Assembly (NCBI GenBank): GCA_029237695.1
Contig: CM055279.1
Location: 19,431,686-19,495,685, forward strand
Source of the DNA: Conchocele bisecta
Lineage: Eukaryota > Mollusca > Bivalvia > Lucinida > Thyasiridae
DNA length: 64,000 bases
Direction of reading: 5' to 3'
Part shown: one piece after another, positions 26,341-37,790 of the stretch
Numbering within the stretch: the stretch's first letter is position 1
Layout of the letters: every line of letters starts with the position of its first letter
Translations under genes and position numbers: made by a program
Notes under the pieces: model-generated
What the model was told of the DNA's origin: nothing
Seen by the model: only the letters and a program-made list of their open reading frames with translations
Databases searched by the model: none

Positions 26341-26849
26341 AGTGAATAGGAGTATGAGGAAGATGATGACATTGATACGTAAATGGAATATGGATGGGGG
26401 AGACACGCAGAATGATTATATGTTATTTTGCGGAGATATTATAACACATACTGACACCATACCTGTATGTATATGCAAATGGATGACAGTTGACATGATA
26501 CGATGGTTGCGTTCTAGTAGCCATTTTGAAATATGTTTTTTAGTTTTATTCAGCATTAATATACATGTACAATGTTTGATGATGTCAATACTTTTGTTGC
26601 TGACATGGATTGTCGTCAATAGAAAATTATGTATGTATTGTTTTTGCAATGTTCTATGACAACGAAATGTTTTTCTCACCTTTCCGTGATTATTTTAGTG
26701 ATTTTTGTAGTGCAGCTGTTGTTTCAATTCGATCAGACAAATTATACCAATGCAACATTGTATCGTGATTACTTGAGATTTAATGCACATCAGTGCGTTG
26801 TAGCAAATTTTAGCTGTCACTTTCAAATCATTTTCTGATGCATTATTTG

Positions 26850-27480
26850 TTATATATTGCATAAATATGTTTTATCATATTCTTGTTTGGTGGTAAATAA
26901 ATAATACTCTGTATATTATTCTATGATAAAAATAGTTTTTGCTATAATTCCATGCTGAGGAAATGTACCTGTGTATACAAATATATTCGTCATGATCGAA
27001 AACACAGATAGGGGTCTGAGATTCATTATCATAGAGGTTGTATTTTGGGCATTACAGTGATACTGGTGAATCTGTTAGATTCCGGTGGCCATCTTGTATT
27101 TTCCCAACACAATCCTCCGAAAACATAAATATATAAACCATTATATTCCCATTGATTGGAAACATGGGTATAGAGTCAAAGTTTTAGTTATAGAGGCAGT
27201 ACTTCGGAAAGTATAGTGATATTTGTGAATATGTTAGCTTCCGGCGGCCATCTTGACATTAAAAACATGCCACTGGACAACATTTTGCACGCCCTCTGAA
27301 AATTATTACCCTATACATTTATATAAAGTGATTCCAGCCAAAATAAATAAATGTATACTAAATTTCAATCTACGCTGATATTTGGACAAATTCTCGATTA
27401 CTATATTGGAAAATACACGACTTTTGGCGGCCATATTGGATTAATGTCATGCAAACAAATCGTAATGATTGTCATGCGAG
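26850..27480. repeat. Subterminal repeats of the 6.6-kb transposon (GGCGGCCATCTTG)
   Basis: Three units spaced about 150-180 bp apart each carry a GGCGGCCATCTTG-type motif followed by an AT-rich block. The left arm has the complementary AAATGGCCGCC near 21,293. These may be binding sites for the element's own protein. Confidence 0.6.
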
Positions 27481-27858
27481 ATATTTTGTACTTTGTTACG
27501 AGTATTAACATTTCCGACTTATATAATAATTATATCCATGTTATGTATGGTATATTTCATTTTAAATTCCCTCATGTCAATATATTGAGCCTCGTTGGGT
27601 TACCATGGAAACCACGTGATTTCGGGTACTAAGCTACCACTCTCAGGTGTCCGCCCAACTTTTTTGTAAGCCCGATACATGTATCTACATGAAATGCATA
27701 GTGAGAATTAGTGCGCACAGATGGTAGCAATCAGCCCTATTTTGGCACTTGACAGAAGGCCGAACTAGCATGGTATTCATACATTCTCCGAGTGACTGAT
27801 TTACTTTGGTTTTGCATCAACTCATACAAACGGGAACGTACCTGTAAGAGACAGTAGG

Positions 27859-28056
27859 CAAGGGTTTGACCGTACTATTTTATTTTTTTCGTCTGCTGTT
27901 TATTTTTCTCAGCAAAACATGATTTAACAGCTCTTTATAATCATTTATAATGGAAATGATTCTCAAATGCTTCAAAACCATGTTTATATTGAGAAAAAAG
28001 ATAAAATAAGAAACAGCGGCAGACGACAATTTTCGGGTCCCGCATTCTAAGGGTTA
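27859..28056. mobile_element. MITE, CGTCTGCTGTTTATTTT family, copy 1
   Basis: A near-complete inverted repeat with GTCTGCTGTTTATTTTTCTC and its complement ending GGGTTAATG. Related copies lie at about 40,519-40,722 and 63,112-63,325. Confidence 0.7.
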
Positions 28057-28389
28057 ATGTCCCAGCAACAGCTGTCGTAGATATACATACGACAGATCGG
28101 TTTCAACATAATAAAATACTTGAGCACAGTCGATGGCGCGCCATCGCAATATACCCACTTTTCACAAAAGTCAAAATTTGGTTTACATGTTTCTCATGGC
28201 AAGAGGTGTATCAGTAAATCAATACCATTGTCGGTCGTATTTATTAATCAGTGAATTACTCAATTAATCAGTGAATTAAACAATTAATCAACTAACTCAG
28301 CCTCTCGACCATCAACCAACCAGCCAGCCAGCAAGCCAGCCAACCGTCCAACAAACCATCTAACCAACAAACCAATGAAAAGCATGATG

Positions 28390-29531
28390 TTATTAGCCGA
28401 TCAAATCAGGGTTCAATATATGTCCGCATTTTAGGCGAGTGAGTATTGTGTTTAACGGCCTATCAACAGCTAAGGTCATTTAAGGCCGGGCCAACGGGTT
28501 GTACTATCCCGCATTAAACGGGTCCACGATGAGGAAAATTCCCAAAATCAGAACTCAATATTTCCATGCCACACCAGTCACTTTAGTAGCTCGGCCCCAA
28601 AGTAATATGATTTGCCATAATCTTATTACTTCTTAATTGAGCTTAATAGGTTAACGTTGTCACTTGTTTATCCCTTGTTTATCGATTTAAATGGTTTAAA
28701 GCGACTCGAAGCTTACGTTCAACGGCCGCACAAACTCGATTGAATTGCACGCCTTCCAATGATTTAAATACGCAGCGCGTTTAAATAGTCAATTACGTTT
28801 ATTTAATGTGCGCACTGGTCATTTAAAAAGGGGCCCATCCGTGATTTTTTTGCGTGATGTCTGGCGCAAGACAATCAATAATTTGCGGCATTGACAATAA
28901 TTAAAGGGGATTGCCGCAATCGCGCGTGCTGGATGCATCCCTGCCATCCCTGCCATCCCTGCATGATACGTAAACAAATCAAAGTTCGCTATGAAGGGCA
29001 ATTCTTCGTTTTGATTGGTGGACAATTTTGTGAATATTAACTAGCGTCAAATGACGCACATACGCGATCCAATGGGATAAACCCGAGATGCTGGGGTTGC
29101 TAGTCGGAGGAGATTTTGAGCAGAGGTCGATTATAAATTAGCCGAATAATCACATTTTACGCGATTATACGTGGCTGAAACTTGTTCCGTTTAATAAATA
29201 AAAGCTTTAAATTAGCCCAATAATCGGCGTATGTTGGCGTATATGGCCATTAGAGCCAACTATGGACTTCAACAACAACTTCCGGGTTCAATCTCTTCCG
29301 GCGTTCAGCTCATTACGTATTCAAAATTGTGTTATTTGGCTATATTTAAAGTTTTAAACGGAGATAATTGCCAAAAATGCAAGCTTTATCGGTTGATGCA
29401 ATTTGGAAGTGATACAGCAAAATTCGCGTTCGTAGATTACCGAACAGCGGAGAAAAGGGTTGCTACAAACTTTTTCAGAATTCGATGGACGACCAATATA
29501 TTAGCCGATCTATAAATAGATCGGCTAATAA
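28390..29531. mobile_element. 1.1-kb element with TTATTAGCCGATC ends
   Basis: TTATTAGCCGATC at 28,390 and its complement ending at 29,531; a second inverted TTAGCCGATC at 29,502 makes a terminal hairpin. Both flanks are AACC/AGCC-type simple repeats. The interior has a small CCCTGCCAT tandem repeat and no clear gene. Confidence 0.6.
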
Positions 29532-30235
29532 CAAACCAACAAACCAACCAACCAACTAACCATCCACCTACCATTTGTCACACCAGGAAGCGACTACAGA
29601 TTCACGTACGTCGGCGCGAGCTGACAGGAATCGTCCATGGCCGTATGGAAAGCCAACTTCAAGACAAAGATCGACATACAGCGAGCCCAGCAACTCTGGT
29701 CGAACACATGCACAAGGTGCGTTATAGCTGATGTTGAAAATCAAGCAGTTTGCTTGGATGAGCCCGAGCTGTGCTGTACTCAGCCAATCAAGCTGCATGA
29801 TTTTGACTACAAGCCCAGCAACTCTGGTCGAACATGTGTACAAGGTGAATTATGACTACAGTAGAAAATCAAGCAGTTTGCTAGGATGAGCCTGAGCTGT
29901 CCGGCTCAGCCAATCAACTACATGCATTTGAATGATGGAACACATGCACAAGGTTCGATATAATTACAGTAGAAAAACAAGCCGATTGCTTGGATGAGGC
30001 TCAACGGTGCTCAGGCTCAGCCAATCAAACTGCATGATTTTGACTACAAGCCAAGCATCTCTGGTCGAACACATGCACAATGTGCGTTATGACTACAGTA
30101 GAAAATCAAAGAGTTTGATTGGATTAGCTGTGCTCAGGCTCAGCAAATCAACTACATGATTTTGAATGATGGAACATATGCACGAGGTTTTAATATAATT
30201 TCAATAGAAAAAAAGCCTCAACGCAGCTCAGGCAT
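29532..30235. repeat. Tandem repeat, about 125-bp unit with alternating variants
   Basis: At least four units from about 29,670 contain CCAGCAACTCTGGTCGAACA or a shortened GATGGAACACATGCACAAGG, then TACAGTAGAAAATCAAGC and GGCTCAGCCAATCAA. Variants alternate, giving a higher-order period near 250 bp. The first unit follows a more GC-rich open segment (29,637-29,708) ending in an AAG/GTGCGT splice-donor match, so the array may have grown from an exon-intron junction. No product is recognised. Confidence 0.7.
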
Positions 30236-30650
30236 GTAACACACACTGGGCTAAAATAGAATTTTAGAAAATGCACGGTTGTAATTGAATACAATCTGTG
30301 GAGGGAATATAGATTTAGGGCAAAAATTATACAAGACAATGCAATTATCTGTTTAATAGGGCGATTTATTTTCTTATGCATCTTCAATCGCACTTCCTTT
30401 GGAGATGTTTACGTTTGAAATGAGCCATGCGATTTTTGTACCTAAGTTGTGCGATACCTTAGTCCTATTAATATATTTATACATAATGTATGTCCAAAGT
30501 TGACAAAATGTTTAGATCAAATACAGAATTCAGCATTTGCTCTGAAAATGTTGTAATTTACAGAAAATGTCACAGCTTCAGTAAATATATTTCATGTAAA
30601 AGTTACACATCTTCTTGGGTACATAACCAAATGGCGTGTCTCATTGGTGG

Positions 30651-30872
30651 CTGTGACTGGAGAAATGGGACATATGGGTTTTGTGACCAGTGTAGCTCCA
30701 GATCAGCCTGTGCATCCGCACAGTCTGATCAGGAACTGCACTGTTCGCCAATTCATCAATGAAACACTGGTCATGCTTCTAATAAGCAGTAGAGATCGTT
30801 TTCAGGTTGTCCAATTTGATCACGAGCTACACTGGTCGCAAGTCCCACAAGCCCCATTTCTCCATTCACAGC
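30651..30872. mobile_element. MITE with CTGTGACTGGAGAAATGG ends
   Basis: GCTGTGACTGGAGAAATGG at the left pairs with CCATTTCTCCATTCACAGC at the right, and GTGACCAGTGTAGCTC with its complement further in. A half copy lies at 3,694-3,860. The small open frames here are incidental. Confidence 0.85.
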
Positions 30873-31010
30873 AATATTTTGCCCTTAGCTGATACATGGG
30901 TCCACACACCTGTTACACAGTAGAACCTCTCTAAGCCAGACATCTCTGGAGGTCCTGTTCCTATCACACATCATATTTCTTGTTTAATAGTGTTGCTCGC
31001 AGGATTAACA

Positions 31011-33025
31011 AGAGTTGTCAGAAGACAACGAAGCTCGCCTGTTGGCAGCCTACACTCAAACTTGGCACCGTTGCATAAACAAACATGAATATTATATATA
31101 ATTGACATTGGGTTAAGGGGCGTGCGGTGGACCTTGACATTGGGGTCAGTGGTGCAAGGTGGGTCGTGGGTTTGCTATAGCATAATATAGCATATTAAGA
31201 TGAATGTATGTATGAAATATCAATGCGCTCCCTGAAAACAGAAGTAAAACAAAATTTAACCCAACGTTAAGTTTATGAACGCACTAAGTCGGTGATTTTC
31301 TACAGCATGATAGCTATTCACATGAGGTATGAATGTGCTAAGTTTGTGACCTTGGGGAAAGGGGTGGGGGAGGGGGGGGGGGGGTCATGGATTTGCTGTA
31401 CACACCATTTACCCCAACGTTAAATTTATGAACATACTACATTTGTGACCTTGACCTTGGGGTAAGGGCTGGGTGGTGGGTTGTGGATTTGCTGCAGCAT
31501 GATAGAGGGTCATCTGAGGGGTGGGCGGTTGATCATGAATTTGCTAAGCAAAGCTATAAAAAGACATTTACTCCAACATTAAGTTTATGATGTTGATCTT
31601 GGTGAAAGGGGTGGGGGGGGGGGGGTCATGGATTTGCTGTAGCACAATAGAGGATCATCAGATGAATGAATGTATGAAATATCAAGGCGTTCCCTGTAAA
31701 GAAACAGAAGTTACACAACATTTACCCCAACGTTAAGTTTATGAACATGCTAAGTTTGTGACCTTGACCTTGGAGCATGGGTTGGGTGGTGGGTTGTGGA
31801 TTTGCCACAGCATGATAGAGGGTCATCTGAGGAATGCATGTATAAACTATTAAGGCATTCCATGAAAGGAAACAGATGTTTATGAATGTGCTAAATTTGT
31901 GACCTTGACCGTGGGGTAAGGGTTGGGTGGTGGATCGTGGATTTGCTACAGCATGATAGAGGGTCAGCAGATGAATGCATGTATGAAATATGAAGGCATT
32001 CATGTAAATAAACAGAAGTTACACAACATTTACTCCAACGTTAAGTTTGTGAACATGCTAAGATTGTGACCTTGACCTTGGGGTAAGGGTTGGGTGGTGG
32101 GTCGTGGATGTGCTACAGCATGATAGAGGGTCATCTGAGGAATGCATGTATGAAAGATCAAGGTGTTCCATGAAAGGAAACATATGTTATAAGACATTTA
32201 CCCCAACGTTAAGTTTATGAATGTGCTAGGTGTGTGACCTTTACCTTGGGGTAACGGTTGGGTGGTGGATCATGGATTTGCTACAGTATGATAGAGGGTC
32301 ATCTGAGGAATGCATGTATGAAATATCAAGGCGTTTCATGAAAGGAAACAGATGTTATAAGAAATTTACCCCAATGTTAAGTTTATGAATGTGCTAAGTT
32401 TGTGACCTTGACCTTGGTGTAAGGGTTGGGTGTTGGGTCATGGATTTGATACAGCATGCTAGAGGGTCATCTGAGGAATGCATGTATGAAATAACAAGCT
32501 GTTCCATGAAAGGAAACTGAAGTTATAAGACATTTACCCAACGTTAAGTGTATGAATGTGCTAAGTTTGTGACCTTGACCTTGGCGTAAGGGTTGGGTGG
32601 TGGGTCATAGATTTGCTACAGCATGCTAGAGGGTTACCTGACGAATGCATGTATGAAATAACAAGCTGTTCCATGAAAGGAAACTGAAGTTATAAGACAT
32701 TTACCCAAAGTTTATGAATCTGCTATGTGTGTTCCCTGTAAATAAACAGAAGTTACACAACATTTACCCCAACGTTAAGTTTGTGAACATGCTAAGTTTG
32801 TGACCTTGACCTTGGGGTAAGGGTTGGGTTTTGGGTCATGGATATGCTACAGCATGATAGAGATAGAGGGTCATCTGAGGAATGTATGTATGAAATAACA
32901 AGGTGTTCCATGAAAGGAAACAGAAGTTATAAGACATTTACCCAACGTTAAGTTTGTGGACGCCGACGCCGACGACGCCGGGGGTATGCCATAAGCTCTT
33001 ATGCACTTCGTGCAGGCGAGCTAAA
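31011..33025. mobile_element. Pearl-like element with about 165-bp tandem core
   Basis: Ends carry AGCTCGCCTG (about 31,032) and CAGGCGAGCT (ending near 33,024). About eleven imperfect units contain GTGACCTTGACCTTGGGGTA, GATTTGCTACAGCATGATAG and GAATGCATGTATGAAAT, ending in a GACGCCGACGCCGACGACGC tract. Two G runs occur near 31,366 and 31,612. The architecture matches the element at 13.3-15.0 kb but the sequence family differs. Confidence 0.8.
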
Positions 33026-33093
33026 CAGGGGAATAGTAAGGCCAGAAAAACAGGGCACATTTATCGCATAAAACTTTGAAAAAAGGGTTGGGG

Positions 33094-33310
33094 ATGGATT
33101 GTGGTATAGTGATTAGAACACTTGACTTCCAATCCGGAGGTTGTGGGTTCAAACCTCGCATGAAAAATACGTTCATAGGATATCCATCCCACTGGGATGA
33201 GACTTTAAACCTTTGGTCCCATGTCTAAAGATCTTAGCTATTTCTGGGATTTAAAAAGGGGGCACATTCAATATTTTTAATATTGGTCTTTCACAAGATA
33301 AAAAATAAAT
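33094..33310 (+). repeat. tRNA-derived SINE-like repeat
   Basis: The head has an A-box-like TGGTATAGTGATTAGAAC, an anticodon-like CTTCCAA loop and a T-arm GTGGGTTCAAACCTCGC with five pairs. The acceptor stem does not pair, so it is not a working tRNA. The body has CCCACTGGGATGAGACTTTA, resembling conserved central parts of metazoan SINEs, and ends in an AT-rich tail. Confidence 0.7.
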
Positions 33311-33465
33311 TGATTTTAAAAGTTTGAAAAAAAAAAAATAAGTAAGTTTTGCGGATATAAAATTAAAATTACATGCCTTTAGAAATGTACAGGTGCAGTT
33401 GACCAAGATTTGCAATTGCTGCAAATGTTACGGCAATTTGTGTTTGTCTTTCTCTGGAGTAAATG

Positions 33466-33800
33466 TAATACAAGGTATATGATAATGGTGTACATGTGAA
33501 GTCTCTTGGATAACTACTTAATTATAATATTATTATCGATAACCATCACAAAGTATTATGTACAGTACATGTAATGGCAACAACATACATGCAAGGTATA
33601 TGATAATGGTGTACATGTGAAGTCTCTTGGATAATTACTTCATTATAATATTATTATCGATAACCATCACAAAGTATTATGTACAGTAAAATTTAATGTA
33701 ATAGCAACAACATACATACAATGTATATGATGAATTTTCACAGGTGAAGTCTCTTGGATTACTACTTCATTATAATAATATTACCGATCACAAAGTATTA
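33466..33800. repeat. Tandem repeat, three units of about 123 bp
   Basis: Units share GGTGTACATGTGAAGTCTCT and CATCACAAAGTATTATGTAC; the third is shorter and more diverged. Non-coding. Confidence 0.9.
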
Positions 33801-33802
33801 TA

Positions 33803-33960
33803 GTGGGTGATAGGTGGGAGCATGTGATGGGTAATTTAACGATCGGGGTTTATCCTTATCGGAATCCCGACTGGAGACCTGGTTTGGCCGTCAAATACGA
33901 TAAATACTAAGCCAGGTGACGTCTATAAACCTCATGTAGGCAGGCAATGCGCCACGATCA
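33803..33960 (+). repeat. Dispersed repeat, partial copy (GATGGGTAATTTAACGATC)
   Basis: Matches the start of the longer repeat at 37,408-37,790, sharing GATGGGTAATTTAACGATC and CGGAATCCCGACTGGAGA. It is cut short at the 3' side, like a truncated copy. Confidence 0.75.
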
Positions 33961-34789
33961 GACGGGGTCCACAGATTACTAAACTAAATTGACAGCATAA
34001 TAATTGATAGTCAATAAGCAATATTCAATGATCAATTACTCAACCTGGCATATGTGAATGCAGGTTATTACTATAATAATAATAGCAATAATCTGATCCA
34101 AAACACAGGTTGTGCATATAATCAGTGGTGATACAGTTAGGACTACACAGATGTCAGTCAGATCTGGTTCAGCATAGGTCACGAATGCATGTGAAAAACA
34201 TATTGATAATGAACAAAGTGAAAGTGCATCTGCTCAATTAAATAAAATAGCACATGGTAGAATAATCACGGCCCCCATGTCCTCATGGCACACCATAATT
34301 ACAAAATCATGTAAGACATATCCATCTGCCTGCTCGAAGCGCCAACATACATGGTCATCTTTTACGTAGCAAATGTGAAATGTCTCCAGCATTTACATAA
34401 CGCCTCTTGAGCTTTGCTAAGGTCGACCAAAAGAACACTCTAAACTCATGCGAAAAAAGTTTGTCACAATCCATGCCAATCGCATGTCAGTGTTGATTAT
34501 TTTCCATCAGTGACAGTGCCCATGCCATTACTAAACAACAATTCTGCAAACACCAGTAGCCTATTTATATCCCCGATAAATTCAACAAAAAGGCCATTCA
34601 TTCCTTATAATTCCAGCATCAAGAAAATGTGTTTATTTTCCGTTTTCTTAAGAACTATTTTAACTGCGCCTCACGGTTACGGAAAGTAGTTCGGCGTGGG
34701 AGTTTACTGGGATATAAATTTTGGACAGAGACTTGCTACGGGCCAATCAAATGTTAGGGAATTGTGTAAATAATTTTGTGCTGGAATTA

Positions 34790-35056
34790 TTGCAAAGTAT
34801 ACTTTTCTAGCAAAGTATACTTTGAGGGAGAAATTTTCAATTTAAGGATAAATTTATTAATTTTTATTATACTGAATTTATTACATTATCACAGCCATTT
34901 TGGCTGTGATAATGTAATTAATTCAGTATAATAACTATGCATACTTTTAATCATCAAATATATGCAGTGGTTATTTCTATATGAAATAATGCATTTCTGG
35001 AAAAATGAATGAGTACTCTCTCAAAGTATACTTTGATAGATAAGTATACTTTGCAA
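34790..35056. mobile_element. MITE with paired CAAAGTATACTTTG ends and central hairpin
   Basis: TTGCAAAGTATACTTT opens the element and AAGTATACTTTGCAA closes it; each end carries the AAAGTATACTTT palindrome twice. A central 68-bp palindrome (about 34,866-34,933) is built on TTATCACAGCC and GGCTGTGATAA. Confidence 0.8.
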
Positions 35057-35217
35057 TTTTGATGAAATCGGCTACAGGAACCCACTTTTCCGACGTTTCG
35101 GCACAAGGCCTTTAGCAAGGAATTAGTTTCTACTGAACACTAAGTGGCATTCATTTTAGATTTCACAATGTTTATCATGATGTTAGCTGTTTAACCATTA
35201 AATAAATCAATATATAC

Positions 35218-35332
35218 TACTGTCTGTTTCACAAAACCTGCCAAATTTTTACGGCTATATAAACAACGCAAAACAAATATCTTTTTGGATAATATTAATT
35301 GTTTTCACAAAATTTAAGAATGAGCTTTCTAA
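35218..35332. mobile_element. Left part of an ACTGTCTGTTTC-ended MITE, interrupted
   Basis: Starts ACTGTCTGTTTCACAAAACC like the complete element at 63,599-63,810. The mate arm (GTTTCGTGAAACCGACAGTA) appears at about 36,075, after the insertion at 35,333-35,834 and a tRNA-like sequence. Confidence 0.6.
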
Positions 35333-35834
35333 AGGTAGATGCTCACTCAATGGGCACAAATGTTCTTTATAGGAATTAAATAAGTGTATAATTGTGTCAC
35401 TATTCCACCAGTTCTAAAAATTATGAGTGCCCGCTATACAGATATTATCATTTAGTAATATTTATTTTACTGATAGTGACGCGCGGTGGTATCAGGCTAT
35501 TTTCATATGCAAATGAGGCATGCTATTTGTTAATTATTTATACTATTTAAATGTGTCACCTGAAAAAATGAGCTTTTCGTCAGATTATAAAGTATGATCA
35601 TTGCACATCAACAAATAAATGCAGATACCAAATAGTAATGTCCGTTAACATTTTAGGGAAACACAGTTATCGCCCCTAATATCAGTGTGAAAATTTACGT
35701 CTGATATAAAATGTATATTAATGCCAATCAATACGTGGGGTAATGGTGAATGAATTTTCATTTTGCCAGAAAATGGCTCGGATGATGTCTCTGATATAAA
35801 GAAAATTTTGTGCCTACTGAGTCGGCATGTACCT
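35333..35834. mobile_element. MITE with TTAA target duplication, copy 2 (reversed)
   Basis: Same family as 16,827-17,327, in the opposite orientation. Ends AGGTAGATGCTCACTC and GGCATGTACCT; flanks CTAA and TTAA. It is nested in the ACTGTCTGTTTC element. Confidence 0.8.
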
Positions 35835-35943
35835 TTAATATGGATACTTTTTTTCTAATTTCAGAAATAGTGGGCAGATTTTCAAAAGGTTAACTTTTAT
35901 TTTCTTAGTTAGATAATTTCCGAGGTATCTAGCCAGGTTTCGG

Positions 35944-36016
35944 AGTCAATTAGCTCAGTTGGTAGAGCGACCGCCTTGTAAGTGGCAGGTGACGGGTTCG
36001 AGTCTCGGGTCGGGTG
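35944..36016 (+). tRNA. tRNA-like sequence, anticodon TGT (Thr-like), probably a pseudogene
   Basis: A-box TAGCTCAGTTGGTAGAGC, anticodon stem-loop CCGCCTTGTAAGTGG with loop CTTGTAA and anticodon TGT, and T-arm ACGGGTTCGAGTCTCGG with four of five pairs. The acceptor arms (AGTCAAT and GTCGGGT) pair poorly, so I favour a tRNA pseudogene or SINE head over a functional tRNA-Thr. Confidence 0.55.
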
Positions 36017-36889
36017 CATATTTTCTCTTCCTGTTACATTTACATTGTGGATATACAGTAGCTGTAAAATTTGGACAGGTTTCGTGAAACCGACAGTACC
36101 GGTAAGTCAACCGAATATATGTGGCATGGCTGTCACATGAAAGGCTGGCAGTTACTATTAAAACAATTACAATAATATGATCATCATTACGCAAACACGT
36201 CTTATCTGGAATTAATAAATCAGTGAACTACTTTTGGCAAGGGATATAATCAATATACACCACTACCACGGGAACTATTTTCATACGCGCCAAGCGGATT
36301 GTTCTGTGTATTAGTTTATATAGTTTTAATCTATCTCCTGTGATATATGACGATATATTACTTTGTTATGTTATGGGTACTAATAAATGTTGTGTCAATA
36401 GCGTATAACTGTAACGGTATCGTTGTAGACAGAGTTGCAACTACAGTGAAATGGCGATGTCTCGAAATGCGATGGCTCGTAATGTCGGGCTCGCTCGAAA
36501 AAGCATCGCGGTTCCGATAATTTTCCCTATATGTTTAATGTAATTTACATGCGATGGCTCAAAATGCATCTCCTCGAAAAATGAGATACCTCGAAACATT
36601 TTTCAAGTCCCGCGGACTCATTTCGCGCTATTTTGCTATACGATGACTCGAAAGTCATGTCGAAGTTTGTGTTTGGCTAATTTCCACACCTCCGAGTCCG
36701 ACTTATTACGATCAAAGGCCGAGCCTGTCTATGAAATGCGGTTTCTTTTCAAATCCAGTTAATTGCCTAAAGCGGTGCAATTTGATCGTTAACCTTGTTG
36801 ATTGCGATCACCGATATACTGCGATTTATTAAATATTCTCGGCTTCGGCCACTCGGCACATTTAATAGAGTCTGTCGTAAGTCATTGGT

Positions 36890-37051
36890 CGTTTTTCGTG
36901 GTAACTCACGGGTTATACTCAAGTAACCCGAGTATCACAGGAACAACCAGAGTCGTTGCTCGTGTTCAAGTCAAGTTGGTACCCTAGTAACACACGTTCT
37001 AGTGGTCATCGTGTTATTCGTGTGGCTACCCGGGAGTTACAACGAAAAACG
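36890..37051. mobile_element. Small MITE with CGTTTTTCGT ends
   Basis: CGTTTTTCGTGGTAACTC at the left pairs with GAGTTACAACGAAAAACG at the right; a short GGTTATACTC...GAGTATC hairpin lies inside. 162 bp, non-coding. Confidence 0.75.
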
Positions 37052-37407
37052 CCCATTAATAATACCGCACTTCTTAGTTAGGCAGAGATGACTGGCCGTG
37101 ACAAACAGGATTTGCTCTACTGAATTAAATCGGCCTGCACAATCAGTTCAGGACCTGAAATGTTCGTCATCGACAGCTGTTCATGATACAATATAGTGAA
37201 ATAGTAAACCCATAGCAAGTTGCAGTAGTCTGCAAGTTGATCAGCATTTACACTGGTCACAAACTAAGTAAAGCACGTTTTGTTGCGTCGCAGCATCTTA
37301 CGATTCATGACTGATTCCCGATCTTTTATGGGCGCCGAATAACAACATCGTTTGAGCTGGGCCCATACTACTGTTTCGAGTGACGTCACAACCACCTGCG
37401 ACACATG

Positions 37408-37790
37408 GTGGGTGGCAGGTGGGAGCACGCGATGGGTAATTTAACGATCAGGGTTCATCCTTACCGGAATCCCGACTGGAGATCTGGTTTGGCCCTCACA
37501 TACGTCTTTGGCATTTTGTATGTGACAGTTGAATCTGGTTATACCCCTTATGTGAGTATTACGATATTCGTAATCCTATTTTAGGGGAAGGGGCCAAGTG
37601 ACTGGTGTGGTATGGACCTGGCACCAGGTCAGGTTATTCTAATTTCAGGGCTGAATATATTTGTTCTGGATGTAAATATTCCGTTCTGATTTTGGGATCC
37701 CCCCCCCAATGCAGCAGGTTAAAATGGGATCGAACCCGTTTGCCCGGCCTTACATAAACAAACAAACAAACAAACAAACAAACAAACACC
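37408..37790 (+). repeat. SINE-like dispersed repeat with AAAC tail
   Basis: Contains the GATGGGTAATTTAACGATC segment shared with 33,803 and ends in an AAAC microsatellite after GGGATCGAACCCGTTTGCCC. The simple-repeat tail fits a retrotransposed (LINE-mobilised) sequence. No coding content. Confidence 0.65.

Larger units (their letters stand above)
21082..27643. mobile_element. 6.6-kb terminal-inverted-repeat DNA transposon with nuclease-like gene
   Basis: The left end AGAGTGGTAGCTTAGT and the inner GTTTCCATGGTAACCC recur as complements at 27,610-27,643. Similarity continues inward for about 110 bp or more (TATTGACA, then TTTAAAATGAAA), and CAAAATGGCCGCC-type motifs lie subterminally on both sides. 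Flanks show no clear target duplication. The interior carries a single long coding region (22,160-26,340). I do not recognise a standard transposase, so the superfamily is left open. A reversed pearl-like fragment with GTCC repeats lies at 21,590-21,660. Confidence 0.82.

Noticed and set aside
35944..36016. Functional tRNA-Thr
   Set aside because: The acceptor stem pairs poorly and the T-stem has a mismatch, so it is listed as tRNA-like only.
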